A stretch of DNA of 64,000 nucleotides from Methylocella tundrae. Lineage in GTDB: Bacteria; Pseudomonadota; Alphaproteobacteria; Rhizobiales; Beijerinckiaceae. This document shows positions 55,865 to 64,000 of this stretch, piece by piece. The stretch lies in the NCBI RefSeq assembly GCF_901905185.1, contig NZ_CABFMQ020000077.1:1-64000 (forward strand), read 5' to 3'. The notes beneath the pieces were generated by a model. It made no database searches. It saw only the letters and a program-made list of their open reading frames with translations, and was not told the origin of the DNA. The position numbers and the translations under genes are program-made. How positions within the stretch are numbered: position 1 is the stretch's first letter; every line of letters starts with the position of its first letter.

Positions 55865-56215
55865 TCAAAGCGGTTTACGTGGTCCACGCGCCGGCCTCGC
55901 TGGAGCCGTCCCGGCGGGTGCTGTAGAATGCTGGCTTCGAATCATATAGGCGCGCCCAGCAGCGACTCGTCGTTCGCGCGAGCGCTCGAGACGATGCCAG
56001 ATCCAAATCAACTTCTTGTCGTCCCAATCCATGTAACGCTTGATATCTTCTTCGTCGGCGGGATCGAGCTGCTTTGTCCAGAGCCGCTCGAGTTCCTCGA
56101 CGCGCTCATCACCGATGAGGGCGCGCAGCGTCGCTTCTTCAATTTCGAGTTCGTGGATTGTGGCTTCGGCGCCTTTTGCCATTTCGGCGAGAAATTGTTC
56201 GATCTCGTCGTCCAT
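55865..56215 (-). CDS. Unrecognised 116-residue protein between mmoR and mmoG
   Basis: Not recognised. The start has an excellent AAGGAGAG site seven bases before the ATG, 33 bp after the mmoR stop, so it is a real gene of the sMMO cluster. The protein is soluble and strongly charged: an acidic helical N-terminal half (DDEIEQFLAEMAKGAEATIH, then ELEIEEATLRALIGDERVEE), a Trp/Tyr-rich middle (DIKRYMDWDDKKLIWIWHRL) and a basic, Pro/Ala-rich tail (APARPARGPRKPL). There is no signal peptide, Cys cluster or membrane segment. It could be a partner of MmoR or MmoG or a hydroxylase assembly factor; nothing in it resembles MmoD or GroES. Confidence 0.8.
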   Translation of the reverse strand: MDDEIEQFLAEMAKGAEATIHELEIEEATLRALIGDERVEELERLWTKQLDPADEEDIKRYMDWDDKKLIWIWHRLERSRERRVAAGRAYMIRSQHSTAPAGTAPARPARGPRKPL

Positions 56216-56248
56216 TTTTCTCTCCTTACTTCGGCGTTGGCGCCACCG

Positions 56249-58342
56249 TCATTTGCGCAAACCGAGGCGCGCCATCTTGTGGTACAAAGTCGCTCGCGTT
56301 ATCCCGAGTTGTCGCGCTGATTCGGAAATGTTTCCTGCCGTCTTGGCAAGCGCCGAGCGGATAGCATCCGCCTCCCAATCGGCGAGCGCCTTGCTCTCAG
56401 GGGAGGGTCGCCATTTGGCGTATGACGACAGCCCTGCTTCACCCTCCTCTTCGGCTTGAGCGGAATCGCTCATTTCCCTTAGAAAATCATTCGGCAGGTC
56501 GGAAACGAGCGTCTCGGGACCTGAAGTCATGGCCAAACACGAACGCAAGACATTGCGCAATTCGCGAATATTGCCCGGCCAAGGATGACGCTCGAAAATG
56601 TCCCATACCTCGGCACTCAAAGCCTTGTGTTCATTGACGTATTGCGCCTTCACCTCCTGCTCCCACAAATGCTCGATCAGACCGAGTTTATCGGGACGCT
56701 CCCGCAGAGGCGGCAGCCAGAATTGGGCGCCGTTCAATCGATAGTAGAGATCGCGGCGAAACGCGCCTTTTCTCACGCAATCGGGAAGATCGCTGTTGGT
56801 CGCGGCGATGACTTGAACGTCAACCGTCACTGGTCTTGAGCCGCCGACGGGGACGATCTCCGAACTATCGAGCGCACAAAGTAGCGCGGTCTGGAGATCG
56901 AGAGCCATGTCGCCGATTTCATCGAGGAACAGAACGCCCGTATGCGCTTCGACGAACTTGCCAGTCTTGCCGCCGGTGCGGGCGCCTGTGAAGCTTCCGG
57001 GCACATAGCCAAAAAGCTCGCTGGAAATGAGATCTCGCGGGATCGCCGCGCAGTTGACAAGCACCAGAGGCCGGCCTTTGCGCACGCCCTCCGCGTGAAT
57101 TCTGCGCACCAGATGGTCTTTGCCGACGCCGGATTCGCCGGTGATCAGCATCGGTATCTTCTGCTTTTGAAGATTGACCGCCTTCTGCAGCGCGGCCTCG
57201 AGGACGGCGTCGCGCCACGGCTCCGCGTTCGCGGATTTACCCCTGCGGCCAAGAACAGGACCCGCCGAGGCGCGGCCTGTTTCCTTTAGCGCAAAGCTCC
57301 GGCTGGGCTGAACGACATCTTTCTCAGGACGACGCCTGACGATTAATTCCGCCTTGAGGCGCCAGCCCTCAGGTATCTCGAGTTCGATCGGTTCGCCACG
57401 GCTCGCGCAGGCTCGCAAATCGCCGATAGCAACCCCGAGCAGCGTCTCCACTTTTTTTGAGAGGATGTTCGAATGGCATTCGGCGCGCAATAGGTTGAGC
57501 CCAGTCCGAGTCGCGCCGACGATCCTGCCTTCTTCATCAAGCGAGATGAGGCCGTCGAGCAAACAATCTTGTCCGGTCAAGCCGGCGCCGATGTTGTTCA
57601 GGCGCATCCTCAGCATGAAAGCGCCAGGCGCCTGGCACTCGAACAAATTCGTCTCGATCAGATAGCCGGCGATGCGCACGAAACCGAGAAGCGTTTGTGC
57701 CGACGAACGCTGGTCCGTGATGAGCCCGAGCAGGGCGACCAAGCCGCCGTCATGGGCGAAAAGCGGATGGCCTACAGTTGCGAAAGGGTGAAGAACTGAG
57801 GAGAAATGCTCCTTCCCATCGAAGGCAACCGGCTCGCGCAAGACAGCCGCTGTTCCTAACCCGTTGTTGCCGATGATGAGTTCGTTCCAGCTCTCGCCGA
57901 GCCGGACGAGGCGCCGGCCCATTGGGCCAAGATTAGAGCCGGCGTCCAAGGCGTGAATGAGCGTGCCGGCGCTATCGGCCAAAAGGAGACTGACGCTCGT
58001 GTCCCGCAGCACCGGCTGCAGGTTGAACGCCATCGTCGCCAGCGCCGTCCTGACGTCGAGATTGGTCGCCGGCGCGGTGCGTCCGCCGCTTTCGAAATCC
58101 ATGATCGCATGCGGGCGCAGAAGACTGGTTCGCGGCGAGAGCCGATATTCTTCGATGCATCGGTACCAAGCTTCCGATACTTGCGGACGCACCCAGTCAT
58201 CGCCCTCGGGCGGCTGACCGGTCTGCATCATCCAGTCCCACGCCACCCCCGGCCGATCGACGCCGAACAGTCCAGCGTCCTGCTCCGGCGCTTCAACATC
58301 CTGCGGTTTTAACTGATTTGGCATCTGGACGACGGAGTACAT
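56249..58342 (-). CDS. mmoR: Sigma-54-dependent activator of the sMMO operon
   Basis: A 697-residue enhancer-binding protein of the AcoR type. The N-terminal half holds the sensor region (VRPQVSEAWYRCIEEYRLSP, then a GAF-like segment with FATVGHPLFAHDGGLVALLG). The AAA+ domain has Walker A TGESGVGKDHLVRRIH, the sigma-54 contact loop GSFTGA (usual GAFTGA), Walker B GVLFLDEIGDM and the Arg finger region FRRDLYYRL. A Fis-type helix-turn-helix ends it (ISESARQLGITRATLYHKMA). It activates the -24/-12 promoter in front of mmoX, repressed by copper in known systems. The start at 58342 has only a weak upstream site; ATG at 58324 is possible. It lies 44 bp after mmoC. Confidence 0.95.
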   Translation of the reverse strand: MYSVVQMPNQLKPQDVEAPEQDAGLFGVDRPGVAWDWMMQTGQPPEGDDWVRPQVSEAWYRCIEEYRLSPRTSLLRPHAIMDFESGGRTAPATNLDVRTALATMAFNLQPVLRDTSVSLLLADSAGTLIHALDAGSNLGPMGRRLVRLGESWNELIIGNNGLGTAAVLREPVAFDGKEHFSSVLHPFATVGHPLFAHDGGLVALLGLITDQRSSAQTLLGFVRIAGYLIETNLFECQAPGAFMLRMRLNNIGAGLTGQDCLLDGLISLDEEGRIVGATRTGLNLLRAECHSNILSKKVETLLGVAIGDLRACASRGEPIELEIPEGWRLKAELIVRRRPEKDVVQPSRSFALKETGRASAGPVLGRRGKSANAEPWRDAVLEAALQKAVNLQKQKIPMLITGESGVGKDHLVRRIHAEGVRKGRPLVLVNCAAIPRDLISSELFGYVPGSFTGARTGGKTGKFVEAHTGVLFLDEIGDMALDLQTALLCALDSSEIVPVGGSRPVTVDVQVIAATNSDLPDCVRKGAFRRDLYYRLNGAQFWLPPLRERPDKLGLIEHLWEQEVKAQYVNEHKALSAEVWDIFERHPWPGNIRELRNVLRSCLAMTSGPETLVSDLPNDFLREMSDSAQAEEEGEAGLSSYAKWRPSPESKALADWEADAIRSALAKTAGNISESARQLGITRATLYHKMARLGLRK

Positions 58343-58386
58343 AGCACCACCACCACACTATGAGGCAAATGCCTCTGAAAACCTCC

Positions 58387-59439
58387 CTACTCTGCGGCCT
58401 GACTTTGTCCCGTTGCAAGGAACTTTTCCACGTAGACGTGATCTTTCGGCACGCCATGATTTGCTGCAGCTGCGAAGGTCGCATCGATCATCCCAGGCGG
58501 CCCGCACATATAAATATCCGGCGTGGATTTCGATCCTTTCAGATGTCTCAATAAATCATCGACGACGGTGCCCGTGCTCCCCTGCCAATCCGGCTCAGGC
58601 TGCATGATGGCGACGTGCGCGCTGAAGTTCGGCATCGCCGCCTCGAGCTTCTTCAGCTCGTCGATATAGAACAATTCATGCTGATGCGTGACGCCGAAGA
58701 AGAGCTTCGTCTCCTGCGGGTGCTGCTCCTGCTGCATGTATCGAATCATCGACAGAACCGGTGACAGGCCTGTTCCGCCGGCGACGAAGTAGCGTGGCCT
58801 AAAGCCATTCTCGCGCAGGTTGAATACGCCGAAGGGACCTTGCAGTTTGACCGCGAGCCCCGGCTTTGCCTCATTCGACAGAAAATTCGAAAATCGACCG
58901 TCCGGCAAGAGACGGATCAGAAAATCAAGACGTGGCTCAACGCTCGTCGTCGCCATAGAGTAGGATCTCCTGACGCCAGCGCCGGGGATTTCTATATCGA
59001 GATATTGTCCCGGCACGAATGGAATTTTGATAGCCTCGCCCGTTAGAGGGTCTTTGGGCTCAATCTGCAGCCTCGCGACATTCGAGGAAATCCGCTCAAC
59101 GGCGACGATCTCGCCCCGCCAATCCGTATTGATCTTTTGGAACGAAATACGATCATGCGTGTAGGGCAACTGAATGACGAGATCGCTTCTGGGGAAGGTT
59201 CGGCAAAGGAGCACGACGCCAGATTCTTCCTCATCTGGCGGCAATGCTTGAACGCTACAGTTGCCGAGCTCGTAATCACCGTCGAGCACATCCGCTTTGC
59301 ATGTGGCGCAGCCGCCTTCACGGCAGGAGGCGAGCAAAATGACATCTCTCTTCAAGCCTCCCGATATGACGTCCTCACTCGGCGAACATTCAAATGTGAG
59401 CTCTTGTTGGTCTTCTGTTATGGCGCGCACTTTAAACAT
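58387..59439 (-). CDS. mmoC: sMMO reductase (component C)
   Basis: Transfers electrons from NADH to the hydroxylase. The 350-residue protein has an N-terminal plant-type [2Fe-2S] domain with Cys39, Cys44, Cys47 and Cys79 (CREGGCATCKAD, then VVLLCRTF). The FAD domain follows (PGQYLDIEIPGAGVRRSYSM) and then the NADH domain (FVAGGTGLSPVLSMIRYMQQ, ending with MCGPPGMIDATFAAA). Start at 59439 is the ATG with GGAAGGAAATT upstream, and the family N-terminus fits. A 215-bp gap without a gene separates it from mmoD. Confidence 0.96.
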   Translation of the reverse strand: MFKVRAITEDQQELTFECSPSEDVISGGLKRDVILLASCREGGCATCKADVLDGDYELGNCSVQALPPDEEESGVVLLCRTFPRSDLVIQLPYTHDRISFQKINTDWRGEIVAVERISSNVARLQIEPKDPLTGEAIKIPFVPGQYLDIEIPGAGVRRSYSMATTSVEPRLDFLIRLLPDGRFSNFLSNEAKPGLAVKLQGPFGVFNLRENGFRPRYFVAGGTGLSPVLSMIRYMQQEQHPQETKLFFGVTHQHELFYIDELKKLEAAMPNFSAHVAIMQPEPDWQGSTGTVVDDLLRHLKGSKSTPDIYMCGPPGMIDATFAAAANHGVPKDHVYVEKFLATGQSQAAE

Positions 59440-59654
59440 AATTTCCTTCCCCAAGTGCCTTATTGAAAGCTCGCAATTCGCGAATTGATCCCCGACCGAA
59501 GTTTGAACGATTTCCGGGGTGAGAGCCGCCGTCCCCCAGCGCTGCCAACAGAGAGCGCGCAGCGCGAGAACGGTGCGATCCGCGCTGGAGAGAATAAGCC
59601 CGACCTTCCCGGCTTGACGCAATCCACGCCGAGCCTGCTCTTTCTTCCGCAGCG

Positions 59655-59957
59655 CTAATTCCGCGCATCGTCCTTATCGGCCTGACGCAGATCACTGCGC
59701 CGATAAAACGAAATGACGTGGCCGACCGCTTCCCGAGAAGAAGACTCGCTGAGAGAACAACCCTCTTGGACGAATTCATCGTCCCTGTGGATCTCCCACC
59801 GCCACACGCATTCGAGATCCTGGACAAACGCCCGATATCGGCCTTCCCTGAAGATCTCGATGCGTGTTCCTAGTCCTGCGAACCGGACCCGATCAACCAG
59901 CGATGGGTTCAACGCATCTTCTTCCTTATGATCAAAGTCCAATGTCGCAGTCATCAC
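59655..59957 (-). CDS. mmoD: sMMO accessory protein D
   Basis: A 100-residue protein present in all sMMO operons between mmoZ and mmoC (orfY). The core YRAFVQDLECVWRWEIHRDD, then EFVQEGCSLSESSSREAVGH, is diagnostic. MmoD binds the hydroxylase in vitro and is proposed to act in active-site assembly or in the copper switch. The GTG at 59957 is eight bases after GAGGAG; the ATG at 59954 is the alternative. An inverted repeat separates it from mmoZ. Confidence 0.93.
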   Translation of the reverse strand: MMTATLDFDHKEEDALNPSLVDRVRFAGLGTRIEIFREGRYRAFVQDLECVWRWEIHRDDEFVQEGCSLSESSSREAVGHVISFYRRSDLRQADKDDARN

Positions 59958-59979
59958 GAAACGCGCTCCTCGATCTAGT

Positions 59980-60013
59980 CCGGGCGACGACGAGATAAGT
60001 TGTCGACGCCCGG
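59980..60013 (-). repeat. Stem-loop between mmoZ and mmoD
   Basis: Inverted repeat CCGGGCG-A-CGAC / GTCG-A-CGCCCGG: a 7-bp and a 4-bp stem separated by one A-A mismatch, 10-base loop, in the 71-bp gap after the mmoZ stop. There is no T tract. It could attenuate or process the transcript, giving different levels of mmoXYBZ and mmoDC. Confidence 0.5.
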
Positions 60014-60028
60014 AAACTCATGACATTG

Positions 60029-60541
60029 TCACGCCGCGTCGCCGAGGCTCAGCACCTTTACGCCGCGCTTTTTACGCAACTCCTCAAGGGAGTCGGCGTA
60101 ATAGTCGGTATTGCGTAATTCCATCAGCCGGCTGCCAAGGTAAGCGTCGACCTTGAAAAACACATTCACCGGGAGCACGGGCGGCTTGTAGAGTTGGCGG
60201 AAGGTAATCAGGATTTTTTCCGCGGCAAATTTGCACTTTTCCGCATCGATTTTCGCAATCCAGGCGTCGGCGACAGCCTGAGCCGCCTCGCCAGTCGTCG
60301 CCTTCGCGACGAGGTCCGCCGCAGACAGAGTCGAGGCCTTCAGAACCGCAAGCCGCTCCTCGATTTTCGCCTCAATAAAGAGGTAATCGACGTCGAGCGC
60401 GTAGCTCGTGCGGAAGGGGGACGTGTATTTCTTGCGAAAGTCCTGGATGAATGCTGTTGCGTCCTTCACGGACTTCAGCTCTGCGATTTTTTCCAGCCAC
60501 TCCGACCGTGGGGGATTTTCATGAATTTTGTAGTTTGGCAT
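60029..60541 (-). CDS. mmoZ: sMMO hydroxylase gamma subunit
   Basis: The small subunit of the (alpha-beta-gamma)2 hydroxylase, 170 residues, mostly helical. Recognisable family segments are [37 protein letters not shown] and [20 protein letters not shown]. It packs on the alpha subunit and is contacted during component docking. Start at 60541 has GGAGGAAACA upstream. Gene order after mmoB is standard. Confidence 0.96.
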   Translation of the reverse strand: MPNYKIHENPPRSEWLEKIAELKSVKDATAFIQDFRKKYTSPFRTSYALDVDYLFIEAKIEERLAVLKASTLSAADLVAKATTGEAAQAVADAWIAKIDAEKCKFAAEKILITFRQLYKPPVLPVNVFFKVDAYLGSRLMELRNTDYYADSLEELRKKRGVKVLSLGDAA

Positions 60542-60566
60542 TTTTTGTTTCCTCCTTTTCGATCGC

Positions 60567-60980
60567 TCAAACGTCGGTGAGCTTGCGATCAAGACCCATC
60601 AGTTCGGATGTGATCGTGAAGGTGTTTCCAAGCGTGTAGGCGCGCCCGATGGTCGACGACACGTTCACGAGAAAATCGTAAATGCTGTACGTCTTGCCGA
60701 GCAGTTCGCTGGCCTTCTCCGTGTCGACCTGGATCTTGCCGTCGGCCTTGATCCACCAGAAGCCGCCACGGTCTTCAACGACCAGGGTGGGATTGCGCTT
60801 AGTCTCTTCGCCGAGAATGATGTCTTCCACGATCGCATCGATCTCGTCGCTTTTCATGAGCACGAGAACGACCGTGTTGGATTCGTGCACGACCTGGTTT
60901 TCCTCGGCGAAGAATTCCGCCGCAAAAGCCTCGCCGGATTTCTTCATAATGCCGGCATTATATGCGTTCTTTGCTGTCAC
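60567..60980 (-). CDS. mmoB: sMMO regulatory/coupling protein B
   Basis: A cofactorless 137-residue protein that binds the hydroxylase near the diiron site and controls oxygen activation and methane access. Family motifs are [40 protein letters not shown], the [16 protein letters not shown] core and the tail [15 protein letters not shown]. The start is a GTG at 60980 preceded by GGGGGG, giving the usual length; the ATG that opens the frame earlier would run back into mmoY. It is 13 bp after mmoY. Confidence 0.95.
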   Translation of the reverse strand: MTAKNAYNAGIMKKSGEAFAAEFFAEENQVVHESNTVVLVLMKSDEIDAIVEDIILGEETKRNPTLVVEDRGGFWWIKADGKIQVDTEKASELLGKTYSIYDFLVNVSSTIGRAYTLGNTFTITSELMGLDRKLTDV

Positions 60981-60993
60981 TTTATTCCCCCCT

Positions 60994-62169
60994 TCACTTA
61001 ACGTCGCGAGTGATGCTGGCGATGAGCTTATCGGCGTCGACCTTAAAGTCGATTTTCTTCGCGTAATCCTCGACCCAATCATTGACGACCCGCGCGACCG
61101 CTGCTTTGATGGCGGGTGCGTCGCTAACGCCTGTGACTTTGTCGACCTTCGCATAAATTCCGAGGAAGTCATGTAGAGCTTCGGCGGTTTTCTGCAGCCA
61201 CTTGTTGGTCCATGCGCGGTACCATGTCCTGTTGTGGTCGCCGAATTCGGGATCGTCTCCTAGGGAGTAGAAGAATAGATCGCTCATCGCGGCTTTGGTT
61301 GTCTGGAAATAGGTCTGCGTCTGATTGAGGAAGAACGGCGTGAGGCCGTCGCCATAATGAGCTGCGAGCCGACAGAAGAATTCGCGCCTCGCGAACTGAC
61401 CAAATAGCGGATCGTAGACGCCGTGCACGGCCCAGAGAATCTCGTTGAAGTCCTGGATGCCCTGCCAGAACTCCTCAACCGTCTCGCGGGCGCCCCGATA
61501 GATCGGATCGGTGAGCCAGATTTTCTTCGGGCCCTCGGTCGATTCCGGGAATCCAGGAACGATCTTCGACAGGAAGTTGCGCTCCAGCTGAATCATCTGA
61601 GCGTTATCGACCTTGTCGAGAGCGGCGAAAGTCGCTGTGGAACGGATCGTGTCGGAAAGCGTATCTCGTGACACAGACGAATGCGCGTTGAACATCCCAT
61701 ATTCGCTGAACAGCAAGGCGCCCCAATATTTATCCAAGATTCCGTCGCGCCATTTCGGATCGATGGAACGCACCGCGCCTTCGGCCGAATATCCCTCGAG
61801 GAAACGGGTCGTGTAGCGCCACTCTTCGGCCTTGTCCTTGACATAAGGCGCATGCCAGCGCCGAGCGGGATCGCGGTGACGATACCAATCGGTTGTCCGA
61901 AGCTCTGTGCTTTCGTTGCCCCAAGAAGGCCGGCCGCCATGAAATTTTTGCGTCCAATCGCCCCAATCGAGACCGCCGGCGATCCAATCCGGATTCGGTT
62001 GCGTGTAAAGCGTCAAGATCTCGTATTCGCTGAGCCGCTTCCAGCGCGGCGTCACGAAATAATTCATCCGGCGCTGCGAATCGAGTTCGTGATCCGGCAC
62101 TGCTGCGATAATCTGTGCGGCCTTATCAGGATCCGTTAGCCCGCGCTTGGTCGTCGAGGCGATAGCCAT
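60994..62169 (-). CDS. mmoY: sMMO hydroxylase beta subunit
   Basis: A 391-residue helical subunit, a structural relative of the alpha subunit without the iron ligands. Recognisable segments are RRMNYFVTPRWKRLSEYEIL, TLYTQPNPDWIAGGLDWGDW, TQKFHGGRPSWGNESTELRT and WAVHGVYDPLFGQFARREFF. It forms the core of the hydroxylase dimer. Start at 62169 (MAIASTTKRGL) has GGAGGAAACC upstream. It follows mmoX after 105 bp. Confidence 0.97.
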   Translation of the reverse strand: MAIASTTKRGLTDPDKAAQIIAAVPDHELDSQRRMNYFVTPRWKRLSEYEILTLYTQPNPDWIAGGLDWGDWTQKFHGGRPSWGNESTELRTTDWYRHRDPARRWHAPYVKDKAEEWRYTTRFLEGYSAEGAVRSIDPKWRDGILDKYWGALLFSEYGMFNAHSSVSRDTLSDTIRSTATFAALDKVDNAQMIQLERNFLSKIVPGFPESTEGPKKIWLTDPIYRGARETVEEFWQGIQDFNEILWAVHGVYDPLFGQFARREFFCRLAAHYGDGLTPFFLNQTQTYFQTTKAAMSDLFFYSLGDDPEFGDHNRTWYRAWTNKWLQKTAEALHDFLGIYAKVDKVTGVSDAPAIKAAVARVVNDWVEDYAKKIDFKVDADKLIASITRDVK

Positions 62170-62274
62170 AGATGGTTTCCTCCATTGATGTTGTTTCATG
62201 GCCTCAGGGGCCAAGTTCTTGAAAACTGATTGAAGCCGCCGGACCAGTCGAGGACCGATCCGACGAGAATGTTG

Positions 62275-63855
62275 TCAGAACCCGGCGAGGGGATCGGCGA
62301 AGACACAATTGGCGCGCTTCAGATCCTCGACTGTCCACAATTTTTCGCCGCGAACATGCGGCTGCCCGATCAACGTCTTGCCGTCGGCGCGAACGCCGTG
62401 TCCTTCAAGGACCACATCCGATAGCTCGCGGCCGCTGTATTGTTCGAAGACGCTCTGGCATTCATAGCGTTCGGGCTCCGCCAACCACATCCGCTCGCCC
62501 CAATCATCGCTGAAGGAGTGCTTCTGACCGTTGAACTCGTGCACTCTGAGTGATCCCGAACACTTTGCGAGGGTCGGGCAGAACGGCACTTGCGACACGC
62601 GATCAACATAGACCTGGTGGCCATTCTGGATCAGCCATTGAATGGGAACGAATCCGCTTGTGGGGTCCTCGCAGCCGAGCGCCTTCCACTCGCGCAGAAT
62701 CTTGCCGTAGTGCGCGTCCCATCCTGGATAGTTCGACTCGAACCATTCCATGTCTTCTTCATCCGGCAGCGAGAGCCGGAAGAAGCCGGTCGGCCACAAG
62801 GCGTAGGCCAAAAGGAAGAGATCGTGATGCGCCCAATAGGCGTCCTTTTTGGCGTCGCGCAGGCTCGGCGGTGAGTTGACGCCGTACTTCGCGAGACGGC
62901 CGATCCAGATGCCGCCCCAATCCTCGTAGACCCAACGATTCCAGGTCTTGACCCAGGGCTCGACCTTGAACTTCGACCCATATTCGAAGAGCATGCCCAG
63001 CACGGGCGTGAAGTACTTCTGCTGGGTCCAGAATGCGTTGTTGAGATCGGTGTTCAGATATTTCTGGGCGGCCGGATCGTTGGCGATCGAAACGACTGTC
63101 TGGTAGCCGTTCGCCATATGACGGAGTTCGTCGGTTTCGATCGACAGAAATACGGTTGGCGTGATTTCATCGCCGTTCGCTGACGCCCACTCAGTGATGG
63201 CGACGATCAACGGGTTAGTGAAGCAAGCTTCCCCGACCAGTTGGAGATTGACCGAACATTCGACCGCATCGCCGGAGATGAAGCCGTCAGCGAAGACCCG
63301 CTTCATTCCCTTCCAAAGCGGTCCGATTGCGCGGGTGCGGCGCGCGTCATTATGGCCTGCGGGGTCATGGTAGTGCTTGGAGAAATAATAGTTCACGAAC
63401 CCGCATTGATGGGTATGACGGATCTCATCAAGGACTTGTGCGAGGTAACCATTCTTTTGCTCGGCCGCGCTCGCCGAATCCCACAACATCGCGGACGCCG
63501 CTATAGCGTTGTATTCGCCAACTTCGAGGAAATTCGACGCGACTTTCATCGTCTCACCCCAGCGCGGATGCACCCGGCTGCCAGCTTCGAGGCGCGTCAG
63601 GCCGTCGAGCAAGGTGCCGAACTGACGCTCATCCTTGACCGACTCCATTCGCGCATATTCTTTGGCGATGAGCTTGAACTGCTCCTTTGTGTCGTTCGCC
63701 ATATGATATTTGGTGGGATATTTCGTCCGGTTTTGAGCGAAATCCCAGTTGAAGCTCTGCAGCCACCTATGCACTTCCTGGGGACTTACACTTGTCGGCG
63801 CCCGGTTGGCTCCGAGTGCGTCCGACGCTGCTTTCGTCGCGGTGCTTAATGCCAT
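62275..63855 (-). CDS. mmoX: sMMO hydroxylase alpha subunit
   Basis: Catalytic subunit that hydroxylates methane to methanol at a carboxylate-bridged diiron centre. The 526-residue protein keeps all six iron ligands at the standard positions: Glu114 (FLEVGEYNAI), Glu144 and His147 (VLDEIRHTHQCGF), Glu209 (LVGEACFTNPL), Glu243 and His246 (IETDELRHMANG). Cys151 and Thr213, which line the active-site cavity, are also present. AAGGAGGAGACAT lies directly before the ATG. First gene of the operon, with a sigma-54 promoter upstream. Confidence 0.98.
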   Translation of the reverse strand: MALSTATKAASDALGANRAPTSVSPQEVHRWLQSFNWDFAQNRTKYPTKYHMANDTKEQFKLIAKEYARMESVKDERQFGTLLDGLTRLEAGSRVHPRWGETMKVASNFLEVGEYNAIAASAMLWDSASAAEQKNGYLAQVLDEIRHTHQCGFVNYYFSKHYHDPAGHNDARRTRAIGPLWKGMKRVFADGFISGDAVECSVNLQLVGEACFTNPLIVAITEWASANGDEITPTVFLSIETDELRHMANGYQTVVSIANDPAAQKYLNTDLNNAFWTQQKYFTPVLGMLFEYGSKFKVEPWVKTWNRWVYEDWGGIWIGRLAKYGVNSPPSLRDAKKDAYWAHHDLFLLAYALWPTGFFRLSLPDEEDMEWFESNYPGWDAHYGKILREWKALGCEDPTSGFVPIQWLIQNGHQVYVDRVSQVPFCPTLAKCSGSLRVHEFNGQKHSFSDDWGERMWLAEPERYECQSVFEQYSGRELSDVVLEGHGVRADGKTLIGQPHVRGEKLWTVEDLKRANCVFADPLAGF

Positions 63856-63968
63856 ATGTCTCCTCCTTGGTGCTCACATTGAACGCCGCCTGAGCTTCAG
63901 CCAGCGACCTTAAGCTGCGGCGCCTTATCGATCGAGCTCCTCAGTCGGCTCGATGTGGCGTTATCCTT

Positions 63969-63985
63969 CAGCAAGTGTGGCGCCG
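63969..63985 (-). promoter_or_regulatory. Sigma-54 (-24/-12) promoter of mmoX
   Basis: On the minus strand the sequence CGGCGCCACACTTGCTG has GG and GC separated by exactly 10 bp and a good TTGCT at -12. Transcription would start near 63959, giving a leader of roughly 105 bases before mmoX. This agrees with the presence of MmoR. The enhancer sites for MmoR would lie beyond the window. Confidence 0.75.
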
Positions 63986-64000
63986 CGCTTCGGCCGCCGA

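Noticed and set aside
58362..58375. Short hairpin GAGGC-AAAT-GCCTC between mmoC and mmoR
   Set aside because: Only 5 bp with no T tract; not enough to call a terminator between these genes.

Overview
The window comes from a high-GC alphaproteobacterial chromosome, most likely a Beijerinckiaceae methanotroph close to Methylocella. The strongest evidence is the right-hand end: a complete soluble methane monooxygenase (sMMO) cluster on the minus strand in the order mmoX-Y-B-Z-D-C, then mmoR and mmoG downstream. That arrangement is known from Methylocella; Methylosinus places mmoG/mmoR upstream of mmoX. Class I lysyl-tRNA synthetase, an Irr-like Fur protein, a serC-serA operon and glycerol genes (glpD-glpK) also fit a facultative methanotroph of this group. 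No tRNA, rRNA or CRISPR array was found.

Layout. 1-760: edge of a decayed genomic island, with a truncated phage/island-type integrase, a cluster of short direct repeats and degenerate 19-bp repeats like an IS end, next to the 3' end of guaA. 761-12548: ordinary chromosomal genes (guaA, photolyase, class I lysK, DUF952 protein, lrgAB with a divergent LysR regulator, glgX, NnrU-like protein, SDR). 12771-23225: two paralogous three-gene exporters (HlyD-like fusion protein, double-ATPase/permease fusion of the RbbA type, ABC-2 permease) facing each other, with a frameshifted ferritin-like gene remnant between them. 23631-34282: envelope block with a small membrane protein, RND pump and fusion protein, two outer-membrane barrel proteins and an OmpR/EnvZ-type two-component system. 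34891-48721: COG4315 lipoprotein-like protein, trehalose synthesis (treZ-treY), phosphoserine pathway (serB, then serA/serC on the other strand with a structured serC leader), PRC-barrel protein, MFS transporter, ABC exporter. 48781-53379: glycerol use (glpD-glpK), Irr-like regulator, small secreted triple-repeat protein. 53920-64000: sMMO cluster.

How it works together. MmoX/Y/Z form the diiron hydroxylase, MmoB couples it, MmoC feeds electrons from NADH, MmoD is the small accessory protein, MmoR is the sigma-54 activator and MmoG the dedicated GroEL-like chaperonin. A good -24/-12 element lies about 115-130 bp upstream of mmoX. Phosphoserine genes complement serine-cycle assimilation, glpDK supports a multicarbon substrate, and glgX with treZ-treY links glycogen to trehalose.

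Points most worth following: an unrecognised 116-residue gene embedded between mmoR and mmoG; the MmoG chaperonin carries Asn where GroEL has its catalytic Asp398; a stem-loop separates mmoXYBZ from mmoDC; and mmoG has a possible promoter of its own. All assignments are from reading the sequence; no database search was run.
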